From positions 3,720,001 to 3,784,000 of the forward strand of contig NZ_OZ245846.1 in assembly GCF_965228935.1 (NCBI RefSeq): a DNA stretch of 64,000 bases, in the 5' to 3' direction. Below, in pieces: positions 34,469 to 44,282 of this stretch (position 1 is its first letter; the number at the start of each line of letters is the position of its first letter). The notes beneath the pieces are model-generated. The model worked only from the letters and a program-made list of their open reading frames with translations. It had not been told where the DNA came from and did no database searches. The translations under genes and the position numbers were made by a program. Source of the stretch: Ulvibacterium sp965228935. GTDB lineage: Bacteria > Bacteroidota > Bacteroidia > Flavobacteriales > Flavobacteriaceae.

Positions 34469-36274
34469 TTACTCTGAATATGAATTGTAAACAATGGCAG
34501 AATTGTTATCGGCTACTTCCATTATCCATTTCTCGTCCTGGTATTTTCCGTCCAAGTTGGATACGAAGGCCGTCCTTGCCTCGTCCTTGAAATTGAAATC
34601 GGCCAGGTATACATAGTGCAGCCCATTCTCCTTATTGTAAAAATGCCTGGCATCCAAGCCTTGGTCTTTTAAACGCTTCATAAAGGCATTTAAGTATTTC
34701 TTGTTCTTGTAAACATTGGCTATCACGTAGTAACCTGACTTTACGCCCACAACATCGGATTGATCCAATCTTTTAATGGGCAGTTCCTCATAATCCTTAC
34801 GTTTTGCATTCTCCAAAACGGCAATGGGGTCGTTGTAATCCCTTGTAATCGTCTTTTTAACAGGGCTTGCCTTCTCCTTGCTTTTTAAGTTCTTTTTGAC
34901 TTCGGTCTGGGTTTTTGTTACCGAAGCCAGTTGCGTATGTGCCGGGCTATTGGGTTCTGGTGAAAGGGCCTTGATACTATTTTTAACATCGTTTCGTAAC
35001 AAGCGTACCATGGTCTCGAACCGTTTCTCGAAGGCCGCCGTACGGGCTGCTTCGATTGAATCCTGTCTAAGGATGAGCTCGTCCAGGATCAGGCGGTTTT
35101 CATAGGCCAGGGAGCCCGTATAATCCTCTTCCTTTATTTTTGTCTCGACCCTGTCCTTTTTGGCCATCTTCTTTTTCTTCGAAACCTGATCGGTCAATTC
35201 CTGTGTGTTCCTCCGGGCCAGTTTTTTGTTCTCCTCGATCAGTTGTAGGATCTGCTCTTCATAGTTTCTAACAATGCCATCGATCTTATGGTCTTCGGAG
35301 GCGTCTACAAGTCCCCCAAGACTTGTGGTACGATCTTGAAACGTATAGGCCAAGGATACTTCATGGTTCCAACCCAAATCCGTGTCTTGCGTTGTGATGT
35401 CCTTTTCCACCAAATAGCCCAGGGACATTTTTTTGTTCAGGTTTACCCCGAATCCCATAGCCAGCCCGTAGGTATTGTCATAGTTGGTCTGCAACCAGCC
35501 ATAATTCGGTAAATCCAATAATAGGGAACCTACATAGGCCAAGCTTCCATCCGGGTTTTTGCCCAATTGTGCCAGGGGCATTAAACGGGCATCCTCAAAT
35601 AATCCACGTGTTGCATCAAATGAATGCGTATATTGGAGCGAGGCCTTAAGGCTTTTATCGTTAAGACTGGTCAAAAAACTATTGGTGGTCTGATTGTAGC
35701 GCAACATGTCCGTTGCGTACAGGCCAAAATCGAACCTGCCTAGGGAAAGCGTGATTCCGGGCTGAATGGCCAGATTACTCTCTTTTCTGGACTCGTTGAT
35801 CCGCTCATCCGATTCGGTGGCCACAACACGATTTTGGTCCAGTCCTTTGTTGAAATAGGTGATATTGGTACCAAAACTAAGTCTACTCTTTGGGCTCAAT
35901 CGCACCGAGGTGGCGTAGTTGGCATTAAAACCGAACTCCTGTACCACACCTAACCATTGGGTATAAGCACTGATGCCCATTGCTGTATTCTCGTTTAATT
36001 TGTTGCTAAAACCAAGAAAGTAGTTCTGGCTATTGTCCTCAAAAGTGGCATATTGATTTCTGTGTAGCAAGTTTATGTAGGATTTGTTTTCCCTTACCAA
36101 TGAGAATGTGGGGTTGATCAAAAATCGATTAAAAAATAATTGATTGTGATAGGTACTGCTAGAGCTTAAGGTGGATTCTTCTTCCTGACCGTAGGTCATA
36201 TTACTGACCAATACAGCACAGAATATCGGAAGAAGCAAACCTATTTTGTTCCTAAAATTGATAATACGGCTCAT
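34469..36274 (-). CDS. PorP/SprF family outer membrane protein with SPOR-like C-terminus
   Basis: SprF-type proteins are outer membrane barrels of type IX secretion that anchor surface adhesins in gliding flavobacteria. The 601-residue protein has a signal peptide (LLLPIFCAVLVSNMTYGQ) and an N-terminal ~300-residue PorP/SprF domain (NQLFFNRFLINPTFSLVREN, ENTAMGISAYTQWLGVVQEFG). It continues with a long charged coiled-coil-like middle (about 330-480) and a C-terminal SPOR-like domain (SGYYVIANVYKNKKYLNAFMKRLKDQG). Canonical SprF proteins are about 330-350 residues, so the C-terminal half is an addition; a SPOR-like end suggests peptidoglycan contact. It is the last of three same-strand surface genes. 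Confidence 0.82.
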   Translation of the reverse strand: MSRIINFRNKIGLLLPIFCAVLVSNMTYGQEEESTLSSSSTYHNQLFFNRFLINPTFSLVRENKSYINLLHRNQYATFEDNSQNYFLGFSNKLNENTAMGISAYTQWLGVVQEFGFNANYATSVRLSPKSRLSFGTNITYFNKGLDQNRVVATESDERINESRKESNLAIQPGITLSLGRFDFGLYATDMLRYNQTTNSFLTSLNDKSLKASLQYTHSFDATRGLFEDARLMPLAQLGKNPDGSLAYVGSLLLDLPNYGWLQTNYDNTYGLAMGFGVNLNKKMSLGYLVEKDITTQDTDLGWNHEVSLAYTFQDRTTSLGGLVDASEDHKIDGIVRNYEEQILQLIEENKKLARRNTQELTDQVSKKKKMAKKDRVETKIKEEDYTGSLAYENRLILDELILRQDSIEAARTAAFEKRFETMVRLLRNDVKNSIKALSPEPNSPAHTQLASVTKTQTEVKKNLKSKEKASPVKKTITRDYNDPIAVLENAKRKDYEELPIKRLDQSDVVGVKSGYYVIANVYKNKKYLNAFMKRLKDQGLDARHFYNKENGLHYVYLADFNFKDEARTAFVSNLDGKYQDEKWIMEVADNNSAIVYNSYSE

Positions 36275-36481
36275 CTTGGCAAATATTATGGTTGTGTTAT
36301 CGGATAAGGTTCCGAAATACCTTTTTTGATTACTACGATCAGGGTTTGGGTAGTGGATCCCTAAAATCCGATCGCTTAATTACTATCCCCTATATATCTT
36401 AAAAATTGTTCGGGTGTTGGTATTCTCGTTGAACAGGATATATATTATAGGGGATAGCAGTGGTTTACAAATGATTTCTTA

Positions 36482-37720
36482 TTACTCGTCCTCAAAGAGG
36501 GTAGAAGAGTAGTCGATATTGTTTTCGCTATACAAGGCCTCAAGAATATCATGTTCGCTTTTCAGATGAGATCTGTATTTTTTACGGTCATACGTAAAGG
36601 CGATACGTTGAATATTGTCCTTGTCCTTTCCGCGATTGGATACGACATAGCCTTGTCGGTCCCGAGTTGGAAGAACAATGGAAAAATCATCTTCCTTGCT
36701 ATTGATATCGCTCCCCAGATTCACGGACCAATCTACTTTTTTTCTACTTACCTGTGCCATATGCAAGTCCAGGCCACCGTATCCGTTTCGTCCGTCTGAG
36801 GCAAAGAACAAAGTATTGCCGGCGGCCAAGTTCGGATACAGGTCGTTCTTTTTGGAATTCACCTTTTCCCCAAGGTTTTTGGCAACTCCAAATGTACCGT
36901 CCTTCTGTATGGTGGAAACGTAGATATCATACTTCCCAAACGTCCCAGGCATATTGGAGGCAAAGAACAAGCGCTTGCCATCCTCTGAAATAGCGGGGTG
37001 GGTAGCTGAGTACCGTTTTGGGCATAGTGCGACTTCCTTTACATTCTTCCATTGACCATTGATCTTTTCAGCCCTGTATATTTTCTGTATCTTTTCCTTT
37101 TTCGAGAAAATACCGTATTCGGGCTTGATCAGAACAGACTTGCTGAAGTAGGCGACAGTGCCATTGGCGGTTAGGGCTACGGGAGCCTTATAGCCGTTCG
37201 GATCATCTGTTTCATTGTCCAATAAAATGGTAAGGCTATGATCTATAGGCTTTTCGGCACTGGTGATAAGCTCACCATTAGGGCCGAATTCAAAATCCCA
37301 ATATTTACTTGTGGAGGTATCCTCTAATTGATAATCTGCTTTTACGTCGGCTACCCAGTCAGTATTATCCGACCGATCTTTCGCTGCAATTCCAGTAGTT
37401 TTCTTTAGCGCGTGATGGTACCGTTTCTGATAACTGGTTTCAAGTTCACCATTCCTACTGATATCCTTCAGTTTAGTGTACCAAAATAGGGCGTTCTCAT
37501 AATTCTCCGCCAAAAAATTGGCGTTTCCCAAGTCTTCGAAAATCGCTCGGTCATCATATCCCATTTTTTTCATTTCCAGATAACTGTCCAGTTGTTTGTA
37601 TGTACTATACAGGTCTAGAACGTTGGAATTGGATCTGTTGGATTGTTGAGCGGATAGCGAACAACATAAGAAGAGTACAAGGCATCCGAAGATGAGGCTG
37701 TGGGTCGTGGTATTTTTCAT
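36482..37720 (-). CDS. TPR / PD40 beta-propeller exported protein (PorE-like, no OmpA domain)
   Basis: An exported 412-residue protein with a signal peptide (SLIFGCLVLFLCCSLSAQQ), a short TPR-like part (ENYENALFWYTKLKDIS) and WD40-like PD40 repeats (SATHPAISEDGKRLFFASNMPGTFGKYDIYVST, NDLYPNLAAGNTLFFASDGRNGYGGLDLHMA). This is the front of PorE/SprF-partner proteins, which normally end in an OmpA-like peptidoglycan domain; here the protein stops after the propeller (VSNRGKDKDNIQRI) and an acidic tail. It lies upstream of the SprF-like gene on the same strand, which fits a type IX partner role. The missing anchor may be supplied by the SPOR-like tail of its neighbour. Confidence 0.78.
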   Translation of the reverse strand: MKNTTTHSLIFGCLVLFLCCSLSAQQSNRSNSNVLDLYSTYKQLDSYLEMKKMGYDDRAIFEDLGNANFLAENYENALFWYTKLKDISRNGELETSYQKRYHHALKKTTGIAAKDRSDNTDWVADVKADYQLEDTSTSKYWDFEFGPNGELITSAEKPIDHSLTILLDNETDDPNGYKAPVALTANGTVAYFSKSVLIKPEYGIFSKKEKIQKIYRAEKINGQWKNVKEVALCPKRYSATHPAISEDGKRLFFASNMPGTFGKYDIYVSTIQKDGTFGVAKNLGEKVNSKKNDLYPNLAAGNTLFFASDGRNGYGGLDLHMAQVSRKKVDWSVNLGSDINSKEDDFSIVLPTRDRQGYVVSNRGKDKDNIQRIAFTYDRKKYRSHLKSEHDILEALYSENNIDYSSTLFEDE

Positions 37721-37985
37721 AGTGGATCGATAAAGGGTTAATAATTATCGACAAAGTTCACAAATTGTCATGGCCCTTTACTTAACAAAAATTCATAGGT
37801 TTTGGGTACTTTACCCCCTGATTTTGTTAAAATCGAATCCGGAAAGCTACACTGTTTTTGTGTTGAAATACTATGAATATGACTGTAAATCAAACAGTTA
37901 TAATTAATTTACAGTTGTTTTTGCGAAACCTCTAAAAGCATAGGTCAAAAAATCGACCTTGATTTCGGAAGTTTTGGATAGCTGC

Positions 37986-38846
37986 TTACTCTTCCACATT
38001 GATCAAAACGGCTTCACAACTTTTCAAGTCCGAATTGAGCACAATATTCTCGGAGTCCGTTCCGTCCAGTATTTCTATGGAAACCGTATTGGGAGGGAAT
38101 TTGCCAAGGTTGTGGGCATAAAGGAAGAGGTCGTTGGGTTTGGAAGGGTCCAATTGCACCTCAAAGGTCTTTTTTCGATATTCCAAATAATATTCGGAGA
38201 CCACCGCTTCCCCATTTAGATATATGGAAACGATATCGCCGTCCTTTCGTCCATGGTCCCAGAGATTTATTCGTATTTCTTTGCCTTTTACAGTCAGTTC
38301 TTTTACATAGGTCAGCTTTCGGCCTTCAAAAGTGTTGCGGACAACTGGTTTGGCCGGTTTTTCAACAGGTTTTGGCGCCACTCGTTTTGTTGGCCTGGGG
38401 GCTTTTTTAATGGTGAAAAATGCTGTGGCGTATTTAGCGATACTGTACTTATCGTCTGGGAAGAGTTCAATTCCGATAACCCTATAGTTGTCTCCCGCGG
38501 GCAAGCCTCTATGAAGTATAATTCCTTCCGCATATTCCGAATTTTCAAAAACACCGAGTTCTTGTACAACCATATCATCCTTGGATAAATAGAACTTTAT
38601 GGTTTTGTCGCGTTCAATATTCCTTGTGGTCCATTTCAATGTCACCGTGTCCGCAGTAGTCCAGATCGTTTGGCTATGGGGATAGGTGATTTTGATGGCG
38701 GTTTTGGGCAGTTTGGACAAATCCGCTTTATGGGAAGCCCGAAACTCATGATTAGCATAGCCATTTGAAACAAACAATACGCCAATGCCGAAAACGAGAA
38801 GACATGTATTCCATGTAATACGGGAGTATTTAGTATAGGAAGATTT
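37986..38846 (-). CDS. Exported surface protein (function unknown)
   Basis: The open frame extends to an ATG at 38924, but the region there is A/T-rich noise. A GTG at 38846 would give 286 residues with a well-formed signal peptide (KSSYTKYSRITWNTCLLVFG..SNGYA), and I prefer it. The middle resembles a Ser/Thr-rich GPI-linked-type beta domain (IKITYPHSQTIWTTADTVTLKWTTRN). A Pro/Lys linker (RPTKRVAPKPVEKPAKPV) leads to a C-terminal beta domain (GDIVSIYLNGEAVVSEYYLEY..PNDLFLYAHNLGKFPPNTVSIEILDG) seen in other flavobacterial exported proteins. It is the first gene of the surface group. Confidence 0.6.
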   Translation of the reverse strand, partial: KSSYTKYSRITWNTCLLVFGIGVLFVSNGYANHEFRASHKADLSKLPKTAIKITYPHSQTIWTTADTVTLKWTTRNIERDKTIKFYLSKDDMVVQELGVFENSEYAEGIILHRGLPAGDNYRVIGIELFPDDKYSIAKYATAFFTIKKAPRPTKRVAPKPVEKPAKPVVRNTFEGRKLTYVKELTVKGKEIRINLWDHGRKDGDIVSIYLNGEAVVSEYYLEYRKKTFEVQLDPSKPNDLFLYAHNLGKFPPNTVSIEILDGTDSENIVLNSDLKSCEAVLINVEE

Positions 38847-39035
38847 CACCTGAAGAATTTCTTGAATTTTTTTTTGATATAGAATTAACGAAAAAAAGAA
38901 TGTTGTATTGTAAAAAACAGGCAATGTAGAGATAATTTTCTCATAATAATGCCATAAACCCGTTTATTCAAGCATTTTTAAAAGGTAAAGAGGTGATTCT
39001 AAATCAAAAGGAACACGATTATTGTACCTCCTTAT

Positions 39036-40124
39036 TTATATTTTTACTAAACAGTCCTTGGCGGCCGACTTATAAACAGCTTCAACAACACGGATATCCC
39101 GCAGTCCCTCTTCCCCGGGAACGATCAAGGCAGTATTGTTTTTGATGGCAAGGGCGTCATCATCCATTTGTTTGGCTTGTTGATTTTCCAATGGAAAATT
39201 GATTTGCGTTCCATTGGACATTGAACCTTTATTACCACTATAAGAGGAATGGGGCTCCATTTTAACCCATCCTTTATCATAAACGATATTGAGATAGTTC
39301 ATACGGATACCGAAACTGGTCTGGCATGCGGCCCTTGCCCCGCTTGGAAATTCCAATTGGAACATGGCGGTCTCTTCCACCTCGTGGTATATTTCGGGCC
39401 TGGTGGTAAAAGTCTGGGCCAGAACGGAAATGGGCTCTTCCCCTGTAGCGAGTCGCGCTCCCTGAATGGCGTACACGCCCATATCTCCCATAACACCACC
39501 TCCCAAGGCTTTTTTCTGTTTCCAGTGATTTGATCGCCCATCAAAGTAAGCTGCGACAGAAGTCACCATTTTTACAGGACCAAAGGGTTTCTCCTTGGCT
39601 ACCTTCATGTAAGCTTGAATGTTCGGGTCATGCTGACACCGATAACCAATGGCCAGCTTCACCTTGTTATCGTTACAGGCTTTGATCATGGCTTTGCAAT
39701 CGGCTACGGAAGGAGCCATAGGTTTTTCGCACCATACCTGTTTGCCTGCATTTGCGGCCCGTATCGTATATTCCGCATGCATGGAGGGTGGTAGCACAAC
39801 GTAAACCACATCTATATCCTGGTTGTTGGCTATACCATCAAAGTTTTGATAGGAATATACGTTTTTATCCAGGATACCATACTTTTCTTGCCAAACAGGA
39901 ATTTTTTCCGGACTCCCGGTAACAATACCCTTAAGTTCACAGTGTTGCGTCAATTGCAGCGCAGGAGCCAATACATCCGTACTGTAATATCCCAGGCCTA
40001 CCAATGCTACGCCCAATTTCTTGTTTTGTAATCGTTTTGCGGATACCAATATATTAGGGGCCAAAACCGTTGCAGCGGCCGCTATACCTGTCTTTTGTAA
40101 AAACTCCCGTCGTTGTGTTTTCAT
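39036..40124 (-). CDS. Tat-exported Gfo/Idh/MocA family oxidoreductase
   Basis: An NAD(P)-dependent sugar or polyol dehydrogenase-like protein of 362 residues. The N-terminus QRREFLQKTGIAAAATVLAP is a twin-arginine signal, so it should fold with cofactor in the cytoplasm before export. The Rossmann domain starts at LGVALVGLGYYSTDVLAPAL, and the family stretch VWCEKPMAPSVADCKAMIKAC (EKP motif) follows near residue 145. Periplasmic members act on sugar derivatives, often in glycan degradation. It lies ~460 bp from another Tat-signal gene (aminotransferase). Confidence 0.9.
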   Translation of the reverse strand: MKTQRREFLQKTGIAAAATVLAPNILVSAKRLQNKKLGVALVGLGYYSTDVLAPALQLTQHCELKGIVTGSPEKIPVWQEKYGILDKNVYSYQNFDGIANNQDIDVVYVVLPPSMHAEYTIRAANAGKQVWCEKPMAPSVADCKAMIKACNDNKVKLAIGYRCQHDPNIQAYMKVAKEKPFGPVKMVTSVAAYFDGRSNHWKQKKALGGGVMGDMGVYAIQGARLATGEEPISVLAQTFTTRPEIYHEVEETAMFQLEFPSGARAACQTSFGIRMNYLNIVYDKGWVKMEPHSSYSGNKGSMSNGTQINFPLENQQAKQMDDDALAIKNNTALIVPGEEGLRDIRVVEAVYKSAAKDCLVKI

Positions 40125-40585
40125 ATCTTCTCGATTTGGATTAAAAAGTACGACAAGAATTTGAAAAAATCAATCGTTACCGATAGGGTATTTAAAAAAT
40201 TAAGACTACCGCGAAATACAGACCAGTAATCTCTTAAAATTGAAAAACCTGGATATAACTATAAAGATTCGTACACGAATTAGGGCGGAAGAATGGAATT
40301 AGTACAACTTTATAAGAAGTACAAAGAAGGCCCAAAGAATGCAGAATGTACAAAAAGTGTAGACCAAATACGTTGAAGCTGTTTTTTTGTCCATTGGATT
40401 GTAGGGTTTCCATAAAGAAACAATGGTAAGGGAGAAATGCAACCAGAAGCTCCGTGTAAAGCAAAGAATACTCGGTAAAAGGAAACAAAATCGATGAATG
40501 ACCTATTTTATATCGAACCGGAAAAGCAATTATTCGGATGAATGGTACGAAAAAATCGATGAAATACAGTCGATTATAGGCCATG
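40125..40585. other. 461-bp gap with no supported gene
   Basis: Between the Tat oxidoreductase and the aminotransferase genes. A 116-codon minus-strand frame starts one base past the aminotransferase stop, but its residues (many Phe, Tyr, Ile with no pattern) look like chance translation of A/T-rich DNA. No hairpin or promoter stands out. Confidence 0.5.
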
Positions 40586-41698
40586 TTAGCCCATAACCTT
40601 TTTTAACGCCTTGCCAAAGACCTTTGTTTCCTCTAGGGTTCCGGTACTAATACGGGCCCATTTCAAAAAAGGAGGAAATGGCCTGCCGATCAAAACATTC
40701 TCTTTTTGCATGGCGGATATCAGATTTTGAATGGGATGGCCTGCCCTAAAAAAGACAAAATTGGTATGGGAGGGGGTATAATGGAGTCCTAGATCATTCA
40801 GTGTGTCATAGATATGCCTTTTGGCCTCCTCGGTTTTAAGTAGGCTAAATTTATAAAAATCGTCATCCCTTAATGCGGCCTTGGCGGCCTCTATGGCCAA
40901 AATGTTGGTATTGGCCATTACACTTGCCTTTAATCTAACGGCAATATCCGGTCTGGCGATAAGATAACCAACCCTAAGTCCAGCAAGGCCATAGACCTTG
41001 GAAAAGGTCTTGGATACGATTACATTTCGCCCTTTTTTGACCAAAGCGACCATGGAAGGGTACTCGGCCTGGGTAATAAAATCGTAATAGGCCTCATCAA
41101 CGAACAGGGTGGTTTTGGTATCGAATGAAGTGCAAAAATCCACAAGTTTACTTCTCTCCAGTATGGTTCCCGTGGGATTATTGGGATTGCAGATAAAAAT
41201 CAATTTGGTCTTTTGGTTCACCTTTTGGGCCATGCCATCCAAATCATGGACCATTTCTTCGTCCACGGGCACGCGATGTATACGGGCACCAAAAGTCTCG
41301 GCATAGTGCATCATAACATGGAAAGTGGGATCAGCCGCTATAATCTCTCCGTTACCGATACCATACGTAAGCCCGGCTGCTCGCAATCCTTCCGTGGAAC
41401 CGCCCGTAATCACAACATGATCCTTGGTCACCCCTTCTTTTTTTGCAATCCCGTCCACGAGGCCGGACAATGCCCTAAAAGGATAACGACAGGCCTCGTC
41501 CAGGGAAGAACTGATTGTTTCCCGTATCCGTTTGGATGGCCCGTAGGGATTTTCGTTGGCATTAAGGCGAATCGTGCCATTTGGAGGAAAAGGCCTTTCG
41601 GGAAAATCCACGGCCCAACTATCCAATCCATTAAACAATGCGAAGCCGCCCGATAATCCAACGGTTTTCAACCAGTTTCTTCGGTCTAAGTTTCTCAT
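40586..41698 (-). CDS. Tat-exported PLP-dependent aminotransferase (HisC-like)
   Basis: A 370-residue fold-type I aminotransferase resembling histidinol-phosphate aminotransferase (IRLNANENPYGPSKRIRE, FICNPNNPTGTI, FVDEAYYDFI, and the PLP lysine in VSKTFSKVYGLAGLRVGYL). The N-terminus DRRNWLKTVGLSGGFALFNG is a twin-arginine signal, so the enzyme is likely periplasmic, which rules against a direct role in histidine synthesis. Exported aminotransferases of this type occur in Bacteroidota, but the substrate is unknown. Confidence 0.88.
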   Translation of the reverse strand: MRNLDRRNWLKTVGLSGGFALFNGLDSWAVDFPERPFPPNGTIRLNANENPYGPSKRIRETISSSLDEACRYPFRALSGLVDGIAKKEGVTKDHVVITGGSTEGLRAAGLTYGIGNGEIIAADPTFHVMMHYAETFGARIHRVPVDEEMVHDLDGMAQKVNQKTKLIFICNPNNPTGTILERSKLVDFCTSFDTKTTLFVDEAYYDFITQAEYPSMVALVKKGRNVIVSKTFSKVYGLAGLRVGYLIARPDIAVRLKASVMANTNILAIEAAKAALRDDDFYKFSLLKTEEAKRHIYDTLNDLGLHYTPSHTNFVFFRAGHPIQNLISAMQKENVLIGRPFPPFLKWARISTGTLEETKVFGKALKKVMG

Positions 41699-41820
41699 AA
41701 GCCGTTCTTATGAGAAATAAGATACAAATAATAAATGAAGATTTGAGAGCCTCAAGGATTCGGCTCAATAACCTTTGGTATTATCAAAATGGATGGAAGG
41801 GTACAGGGTCGGATACCAAT

Positions 41821-42384
41821 TTATACTTGAAACTCCTCGTTGCTCCCGTCCTCATTTTTCAAGGACTTCATGGGAAAAACGTCCTTAAGGATGTACGCTC
41901 CCACAATGGCAATACCTCCCGCAAAAAGCGTCATGGCATAGTCCCAATTCAATATTTTCAACAAGCTACCACATATAATGGCCAAGGTGCCCACTACCAT
42001 GGCGCAGTTCCATAAAATTTGGGATAAACTGTTTTTGGCTTTTCTATCCTCGTCCAGGAAGTAGGCGGTTCCCTCCATAACGAACCAGGTGAGAAAGGAA
42101 ACGGCTATGATTACCTGGAAGACTATGGTGTACGGGAAATCCAATATCCTAAAGATGCCGTTGGTAGTCCAAAAGACCACTAGAATCAGTTTAACGTAAT
42201 CAATGAATCGCTTTTCCGTTTTTTTCCAAAAACGTATGGTATACAAAACACCGATGGCCCCAAAAGCAAGGAGCATAATTTCCGAGGCATACGGCCATTG
42301 AAGCACTTGGGCCAACATACCTAGAAGTAAGATGGCAATGGACACCCTTATGGGTGTTTTTAAAACTCTGTGGGATACTGACAT
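41821..42384 (-). CDS. GldL-related integral membrane protein
   Basis: A 187-residue protein with about six hydrophobic segments (ISIAILLLGMLAQVLQWPY, MLLAFGAIGVLYTIRFW, ILVVFWTTNGIF and a C-terminal repeat of the first pair, GTLAIICGSLLKILNWDYA). The two-fold repeat KILNWDYAMTLFAGGIAIVGAY and LQWPYASEIMLLAFGAIGVLY resembles the N-terminal membrane part of GldL, the proton-driven type IX motor subunit. It lacks GldL's cytoplasmic tail, so it is a relative and not GldL itself. It lies 16 bp after the nuclease-like gene. Confidence 0.6.
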   Translation of the reverse strand: MSVSHRVLKTPIRVSIAILLLGMLAQVLQWPYASEIMLLAFGAIGVLYTIRFWKKTEKRFIDYVKLILVVFWTTNGIFRILDFPYTIVFQVIIAVSFLTWFVMEGTAYFLDEDRKAKNSLSQILWNCAMVVGTLAIICGSLLKILNWDYAMTLFAGGIAIVGAYILKDVFPMKSLKNEDGSNEEFQV

Positions 42385-42400
42385 GAAATCTGTCTTTAGG

Positions 42401-42844
42401 TTATATAACTTTTACATTTGCTTTTAATCCCTCCATAATACCTATGATGTTGTCGACGGTCTCTTTCAAATAATGTCGGATCAATACATGGGGTATACGG
42501 ATAGTGGTAAAACCGTTCTTGAAGGAGTGCATGGTTTCTTCCAGGTCGTTTATGGCCTGTTCATGGGTCATCATATGATATTCCGTATCTATTTCAATAT
42601 TCAACTTCACTCTGGAAATGGCTATATCTATTGATTTTTTTCCGTCCCACCATTCCAGCATGGCGGTTACACCAGCTTCCTTTAATCCGTAATACAATTG
42701 AATCGCTTCCAATGGTGTTCCCTTTTTTTTCATCAGTTTTTCCATACGCGCTAGATGCTGGGGACATAATTCTACACCTAGGGATTCCATGGAATTTCTA
42801 TGCTCTTGATAGCCCAGTTCCTTCTTACATTCCAAACATATCAT
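42401..42844 (-). CDS. Small zinc-finger/nuclease-like protein
   Basis: A 147-residue cytoplasmic protein. It opens with a CxxC zinc-ribbon-like segment (MICLECKKELG, later CPQH), followed by a region resembling PD-(D/E)xK endonuclease-fold proteins of DUF559 type (DGKKSIDIAISRVKLNIEIDTEYHM with acidic strands). Nuclease activity is a family inference only. It is 16 bp upstream of the GldL-related gene and probably co-transcribed. Confidence 0.55.
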   Translation of the reverse strand: MICLECKKELGYQEHRNSMESLGVELCPQHLARMEKLMKKKGTPLEAIQLYYGLKEAGVTAMLEWWDGKKSIDIAISRVKLNIEIDTEYHMMTHEQAINDLEETMHSFKNGFTTIRIPHVLIRHYLKETVDNIIGIMEGLKANVKVI

Positions 42845-43088
42845 TTAAGTAGGTCAATTTTTTTGTACCGATAGGGATCGGAACAAGTTGATTTGTGATA
42901 CTAATAACCGGGTAATTTTAGGAATAGTATGTAACATCGATGTATGACACCTTGTTTTTAGATGAACTGCAATTTTTTAGATGAACTGCATTGAAAAATG
43001 TTAAAACCGTTGTGAAATTATTGCCCTGCCAGGAATAACTTAAATCTTTACCGCTTATATTTATTAAAACTATCGTATTGCTGAAAAT

Positions 43089-44282
43089 ATGTTTAAAAAA
43101 GTAGGCCCGGGAGTTTTGATAGCGGCAGCCTTTATAGGGCCGGGCACCATTACGACCTGTACATTGGCCGGAGTAGAATTTGGTTACGCTCTTTTGTGGG
43201 CCATGGTGTTATCCATCACCGCTACCGTGGTACTACAGGAAATGTCCGCTCGTTTGGGAATTATCACCCAAAATGGTCTGGCTGAAGTAATCCGTTCAGA
43301 AATCAGGTCCCCGTTTTTGCGGAAGCTGATTATCGGAATCATACTTGTGGCCATAGTCATAGGCAATGCAGCCTATGAAGGAGGTAATATAGGTGGTGGT
43401 GTTTTAGGGCTTGAAGCGATTTTTGGCCCCAAAGGAACGGACTACTATCCCTTTAGTATAGGGATTCTTGCGTTCCTTTTACTTTATCTAGGCAATTATA
43501 GGACTTTGGAGAAAGTATTTGTCTCTTTGGTTATCGTCATGAGCTTCTCTTTCCTGATTACGGCTTGGATTACCAAACCGGATTTCAAGGCAATATTAGA
43601 AGGAATCCTTGTTCCTACCTTACCCCAAGAAAGTGTCTTAATGGTAGTGGCTTTGGTGGGAACCACCGTGGTTCCCTATAATCTTTTTCTTCATGCCTCT
43701 TTGGTAAGTGAAAAATGGAAAACAACGGACGATTTGAAATGGGCCCGTTGGGATACTTTTTTTTCTTTGACGTTGGGCGGACTTGTTTCAATGGCTATAA
43801 TCATTACGGCCGCCGCTATTCCTGGGGGGACAGTTTCCGGGGTACTCGATTTGGCCAAAGGGCTGGAGCCTCTTTACGGAAATGCAGCACGATATTGCAT
43901 GGGCGTTGGATTATTCGCGGCAGGGGTAACTTCGGCCATAACAGCCCCTTTGGCGGCGGCCTATGTGGCAAATAGTTGCTTTGGATGGAAAGCCGGATTG
44001 CAGGATTACAGATTCCGATCGGTTTGGATAATTATTTTGATTCTTGGGGTTTTGGTTATGTCCTTGGGGATAAAACCCATAGAAATTATCAAGTTCGCAC
44101 AAATAGCCAATGGTATTTTATTACCGTTCACGGCTATTTTTTTGTTGTGGGCGGTAAACCGGTCGACCCTAATGGGAAGGCATCGGAACGGGACATTGGC
44201 GAATGTTGTAGGGGTTATTATCATTGCCCTTGCAATTTTTCTAGGGGTCAAGGGCATTTTAAAGGTTTTCAATTTGTTTTAG
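43089..44282 (+). CDS. Nramp-fold transporter without canonical metal-binding residues
   Basis: A 397-residue membrane protein of the Nramp fold with about eleven spans (FIGPGTITTCTLAGVEFGYALLW at the first). Metal transporters of the family carry DPGN in span 1 and an MPH motif in span 6; here the first reads GPGT and the sixth VPYNLFLHASLVS, so the Asp, Asn and Met metal ligands are absent. It ends directly before the pxpA ATG with no gap. In Bacillus subtilis the Nramp-like YcsG is in the same operon as the pxp homologues. A role in 5-oxoproline or related uptake is inferred from this coupling. Confidence 0.85.
   Translation: MFKKVGPGVLIAAAFIGPGTITTCTLAGVEFGYALLWAMVLSITATVVLQEMSARLGIITQNGLAEVIRSEIRSPFLRKLIIGIILVAIVIGNAAYEGGNIGGGVLGLEAIFGPKGTDYYPFSIGILAFLLLYLGNYRTLEKVFVSLVIVMSFSFLITAWITKPDFKAILEGILVPTLPQESVLMVVALVGTTVVPYNLFLHASLVSEKWKTTDDLKWARWDTFFSLTLGGLVSMAIIITAAAIPGGTVSGVLDLAKGLEPLYGNAARYCMGVGLFAAGVTSAITAPLAAAYVANSCFGWKAGLQDYRFRSVWIIILILGVLVMSLGIKPIEIIKFAQIANGILLPFTAIFLLWAVNRSTLMGRHRNGTLANVVGVIIIALAIFLGVKGILKVFNLF

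Noticed and set aside
40234..40584. 116-codon minus-strand frame after the aminotransferase gene
   Set aside because: Residue make-up (Phe/Tyr/Ile rich without clear spans) fits chance translation of A/T-rich DNA.
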